From positions 1 to 8,814 of the forward strand of contig JBEBSP010000112.1 of the NCBI GenBank assembly GCA_040394255.1: a stretch of 8,814 bases of DNA, in the 5' to 3' direction. The DNA is from Agaricicola taiwanensis_A (GTDB lineage Bacteria; Pseudomonadota; Alphaproteobacteria; Rhizobiales; Methylopilaceae). The notes under the pieces were generated by a model. The model was not told the origin of the DNA and made no database searches. It was given only the letters and a program-made list of their open reading frames with translations. Every line of letters starts with the position of its first letter. Positions within the stretch are counted from its first letter, which is position 1. Positions 7,443 to 8,814 of this stretch are shown one piece after another. A program made the position numbers and the translations under genes.

Positions 7443-7465
7443 ATACCCGGCCCAGTGCCGGGCAT
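7442..7465. repeat. Small intergenic palindrome resembling an alphaproteobacterial dispersed repeat
   Basis: CCCGGC (7446-7451) and GCCGGG (7457-7462) pair around a CCAGT loop, with an outer AT/AT pairing beyond one mismatch. The pattern GGAT-x-CCCGG...CCGGG-CATGA is like a palindrome found in many copies between genes of alphaproteobacteria, which I recall rather than looked up. A single copy is seen here. It may act as a weak terminator or processing site after priA. Confidence 0.45.
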
Positions 7466-7537
7466 GATGGCATTGTGCAAGCCATCCTGCGCGCAACCGC
7501 CGCAGAATTGAGCCGTTCCAACATGCCCGGAGTCGTG

Positions 7538-7566
7538 TTGCACCCTCTGGAAAGCTGTGTTAGTCA
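7538..7566 (+). promoter_or_regulatory. Low-confidence candidate promoter for atpHA
   Basis: TTGCAC (7538-7543) matches four or five positions of a -35 box. A TTAGTC/TAGTCA element at 7560-7566 lies about 16-17 bp downstream, but is a poor -10 match. Position in the leader and alphaproteobacterial tolerance of weak -10 boxes are the only support. Confidence 0.2.
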
Positions 7567-7701
7567 ACGCCCGGCTCGCGGATGGGGACGTCCGCCGGGC
7601 TGGCCGGGTTTCGGCACATTCCCTGTTTTTTGCCAATGGGTTATCGCGGATGTTCCGCCGTGCCTTCCCCTTGGCTTCAAAGGACCGTGAGAGACAAACG
7701 C

Positions 7702-8262
7702 GTGGCGGACGACGATCATACCGTGACAGGCATGGCAGGGCGCTACGCTGCGGCGCTCTATGAACTCGCCGGCGAGTCCAAGGCCATCGACACCGTCGAG
7801 GCCGACCTTGCGCGGCTTGAGGCGCTTCTGGCGGACAGCGCCGATCTGCGGCGTCTGGTCCGCAGCCCCGTGTTCTCCGCCGAGGACCAGCTGAAGGCGG
7901 TCGGCGCCGTGCTGGACAAGGCCAAGATCGGTGGCCTGACCGCCAATTTCGTGCGGCTGATGGCGCGCAACCGCCGCCTGTTCGCGCTTGAAAACGCCAT
8001 TCGCGGTTACCGCCAGCTTGTCGCGAAAGCGCGCGGCGAGATCACCGCGCAGGTGACCGTCGCCGAGCCGCTGGCCGACGATAAACTTTCCGTCATCCGT
8101 TCCGCGCTCAAGGAGAGCGTCGGGAAGGACGTCAACATGAACGTGACGGTCGATCCGTCGATCCTCGGTGGTCTTGTCGTGAAAGTCGGCAGCCGCATGG
8201 TCGACGCTTCGCTCCGCACCAAGCTCAACTCAATCAAACTTGCCATGAAAGAGGTCGGCTGA
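7702..8262 (+). CDS. atpH: F1 ATP synthase delta subunit
   Basis: A 186-residue delta subunit (OSCP homologue), part of the peripheral stalk that holds the F1 head against the membrane sector. The N-terminal helical domain is recognisable by GMAGRYAAALYELA (10-23) and the LRRLVRSPVFSAEDQ stretch (49-63). Residues 80-110 carry NFVRLMARNRRLFALENAIRGY, and the C-terminal signature VDPSILGGLVVKVGSRMVDASLRTKL is at 150-175. The length matches alphaproteobacterial delta subunits. The GTG at 7702 gives the normal N-terminal extension before the G-M-A-G-R-Y motif; an ATG at 7732 would remove ten residues. Only a weak GAGA is found ahead of the GTG. The frame is open upstream to 7582, but those residues are unlike the family. 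The stop overlaps the atpA start by one base. Confidence 0.94.
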   Translation: MADDDHTVTGMAGRYAAALYELAGESKAIDTVEADLARLEALLADSADLRRLVRSPVFSAEDQLKAVGAVLDKAKIGGLTANFVRLMARNRRLFALENAIRGYRQLVAKARGEITAQVTVAEPLADDKLSVIRSALKESVGKDVNMNVTVDPSILGGLVVKVGSRMVDASLRTKLNSIKLAMKEVG

Positions 8263-8814
8263 TGGACATTCGCGCCGCCGAGATCACCGCGATCCTGAAG
8301 GATCAGATCAAGAATTTCGGCCAGGAGGCTGAGGTCTCCGAAGTGGGTCAGGTGCTGTCGATCGGCGACGGCATCGCCCGCGTCTACGGCCTCGACCAGG
8401 TCATGGCCGGCGAGATGGTCGAATTCCCCGGCGGAATCCGGGGCATGGCGCTGAACCTCGAAACCGACAACGTCGGCATCGTGGTGTTCGGTTCCGACCG
8501 CGACATCAAGGAAGGCGACACCGTCAAGCGCACGGGTTCGATCGTGGACGTGCCGGTGGGCAAGGGCCTGCTCGGCCGCGTCGTGGACGCGCTGGGCAAC
8601 CCGATCGACGGCAAGGGTCCGATCGAGAGCACCGAGCGCCGCCGCGTCGACGTCAAGGCTCCCGGCATCATCCCGCGCAAGTCGGTGCACGAGCCGATGC
8701 AGACCGGCCTCAAGGCCATCGACGCCCTGATCCCCGTCGGCCGCGGCCAGCGCGAGCTTATCATCGGCGACCGCCAGACCGGCAAGACCGCCGTGGCGCT
8801 CGACACCATCCTGA
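8262..8814 (+). CDS. atpA: F1 ATP synthase alpha subunit, N-terminal part, partial
   Basis: The first 184 codons of the alpha subunit, cut by the right edge of the window; the full protein is usually about 510 residues. Alpha subunits alternate with beta in the F1 hexamer and carry the non-catalytic nucleotide sites. The N-terminal helix binds delta (MDIRAAEITAILKDQI). The beta-barrel domain contains SIGDGIARVYGL (33-44), the R-V-V-D-A-L-G-N-P-I-D-G loop (106-117) opens the nucleotide-binding domain, and Walker A GDRQTGKT is at 169-176. The ATG overlaps the atpH stop (TGATG), with AAAGAGG at 8248-8254 as Shine-Dalgarno 7 nt upstream. The atpH-atpA order with separate F0 genes elsewhere is the normal alphaproteobacterial arrangement, and atpG, atpD and atpC are expected just beyond the window. 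Confidence 0.97.
   Translation, partial: MDIRAAEITAILKDQIKNFGQEAEVSEVGQVLSIGDGIARVYGLDQVMAGEMVEFPGGIRGMALNLETDNVGIVVFGSDRDIKEGDTVKRTGSIVDVPVGKGLLGRVVDALGNPIDGKGPIESTERRRVDVKAPGIIPRKSVHEPMQTGLKAIDALIPVGRGQRELIIGDRQTGKTAVALDTIL

Larger units (their letters stand above)
7334..7701. other. 368-bp noncoding leader between priA and atpH
   Basis: No supported gene lies here. Short open frames run through it, but their translations lack recognisable motifs and a plausible start. The stretch is less GC-biased than its neighbours and contains several small palindromes between 7418 and 7486, a T6 run at 7625-7630, and presumably the promoter of the ATP synthase operon. A stop for the priA transcript is expected here, but no classic stem followed by T tract is found. 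Confidence 0.6.

Noticed and set aside
7593..7630. Possible terminator with T6 run before atpH
   Set aside because: The only stem before the T run is a 4-bp GCCG/CGGC pairing more than 10 nt away, too weak and too far for an intrinsic terminator.
7334..7690. Possible small gene in the priA-atpH gap (118 codons)
   Set aside because: It has no motif, no hydrophobic pattern and no clear start or ribosome binding site, and it runs through the palindromes. It was treated as noncoding.

Overview
This window looks like core chromosome of a high-GC alphaproteobacterium. The protein sequences and the gene order (odhB, lpdA, xerC, transaldolase, priA, atpHA) suggest a Rhodospirillales-like lineage, but the order or genus cannot be fixed from this stretch alone. 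Nothing indicates a phage, plasmid, insertion sequence, CRISPR array or RNA gene. Codon use is uniformly GC-rich throughout.

Bases 1-2181, rightward. The 3' end of odhB (sucB, the E2 succinyltransferase of 2-oxoglutarate dehydrogenase) is followed by a small MAPEG-family membrane protein and then by lpdA (the E3 dihydrolipoamide dehydrogenase). E2 and E3 act in one TCA-cycle complex; the MAPEG gene sits between them. A perfect 15-bp stem-loop just after lpdA separates this block from the convergent genes to its right.

Bases 2303-4712, leftward. Read on the minus strand, four closely packed genes run transaldolase (TalC/Fsa family), a small antibiotic-biosynthesis-monooxygenase (ABM) fold protein, a Cupin_5 (DUF985) protein and xerC (chromosome dimer resolution). 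Gaps are 13 nt, then a 4-nt overlap, then 46 nt, so they are probably one operon. A perfect 10-bp inverted repeat covers the xerC start codon.

Bases 4785-7333, rightward. A VOC (glyoxalase-fold) protein starts 72 bp from the divergent transaldolase gene and overlaps priA (primosomal replication-restart helicase) by 4 nt at a GTGA junction.

Bases 7334-8814. A 368-bp noncoding leader with several short palindromes, one resembling the dispersed intergenic palindromes common in alphaproteobacteria, precedes the F1 ATP synthase genes atpH (delta) and atpA (alpha, cut by the window edge).

Overall this is a conserved housekeeping region. I see no convincing new multi-gene system. The points most worth a second look are the inverted repeat on the xerC start codon, the TAL-type active site in the Fsa-family enzyme, the coupling of priA to a VOC gene, and the structured leader before atpH.
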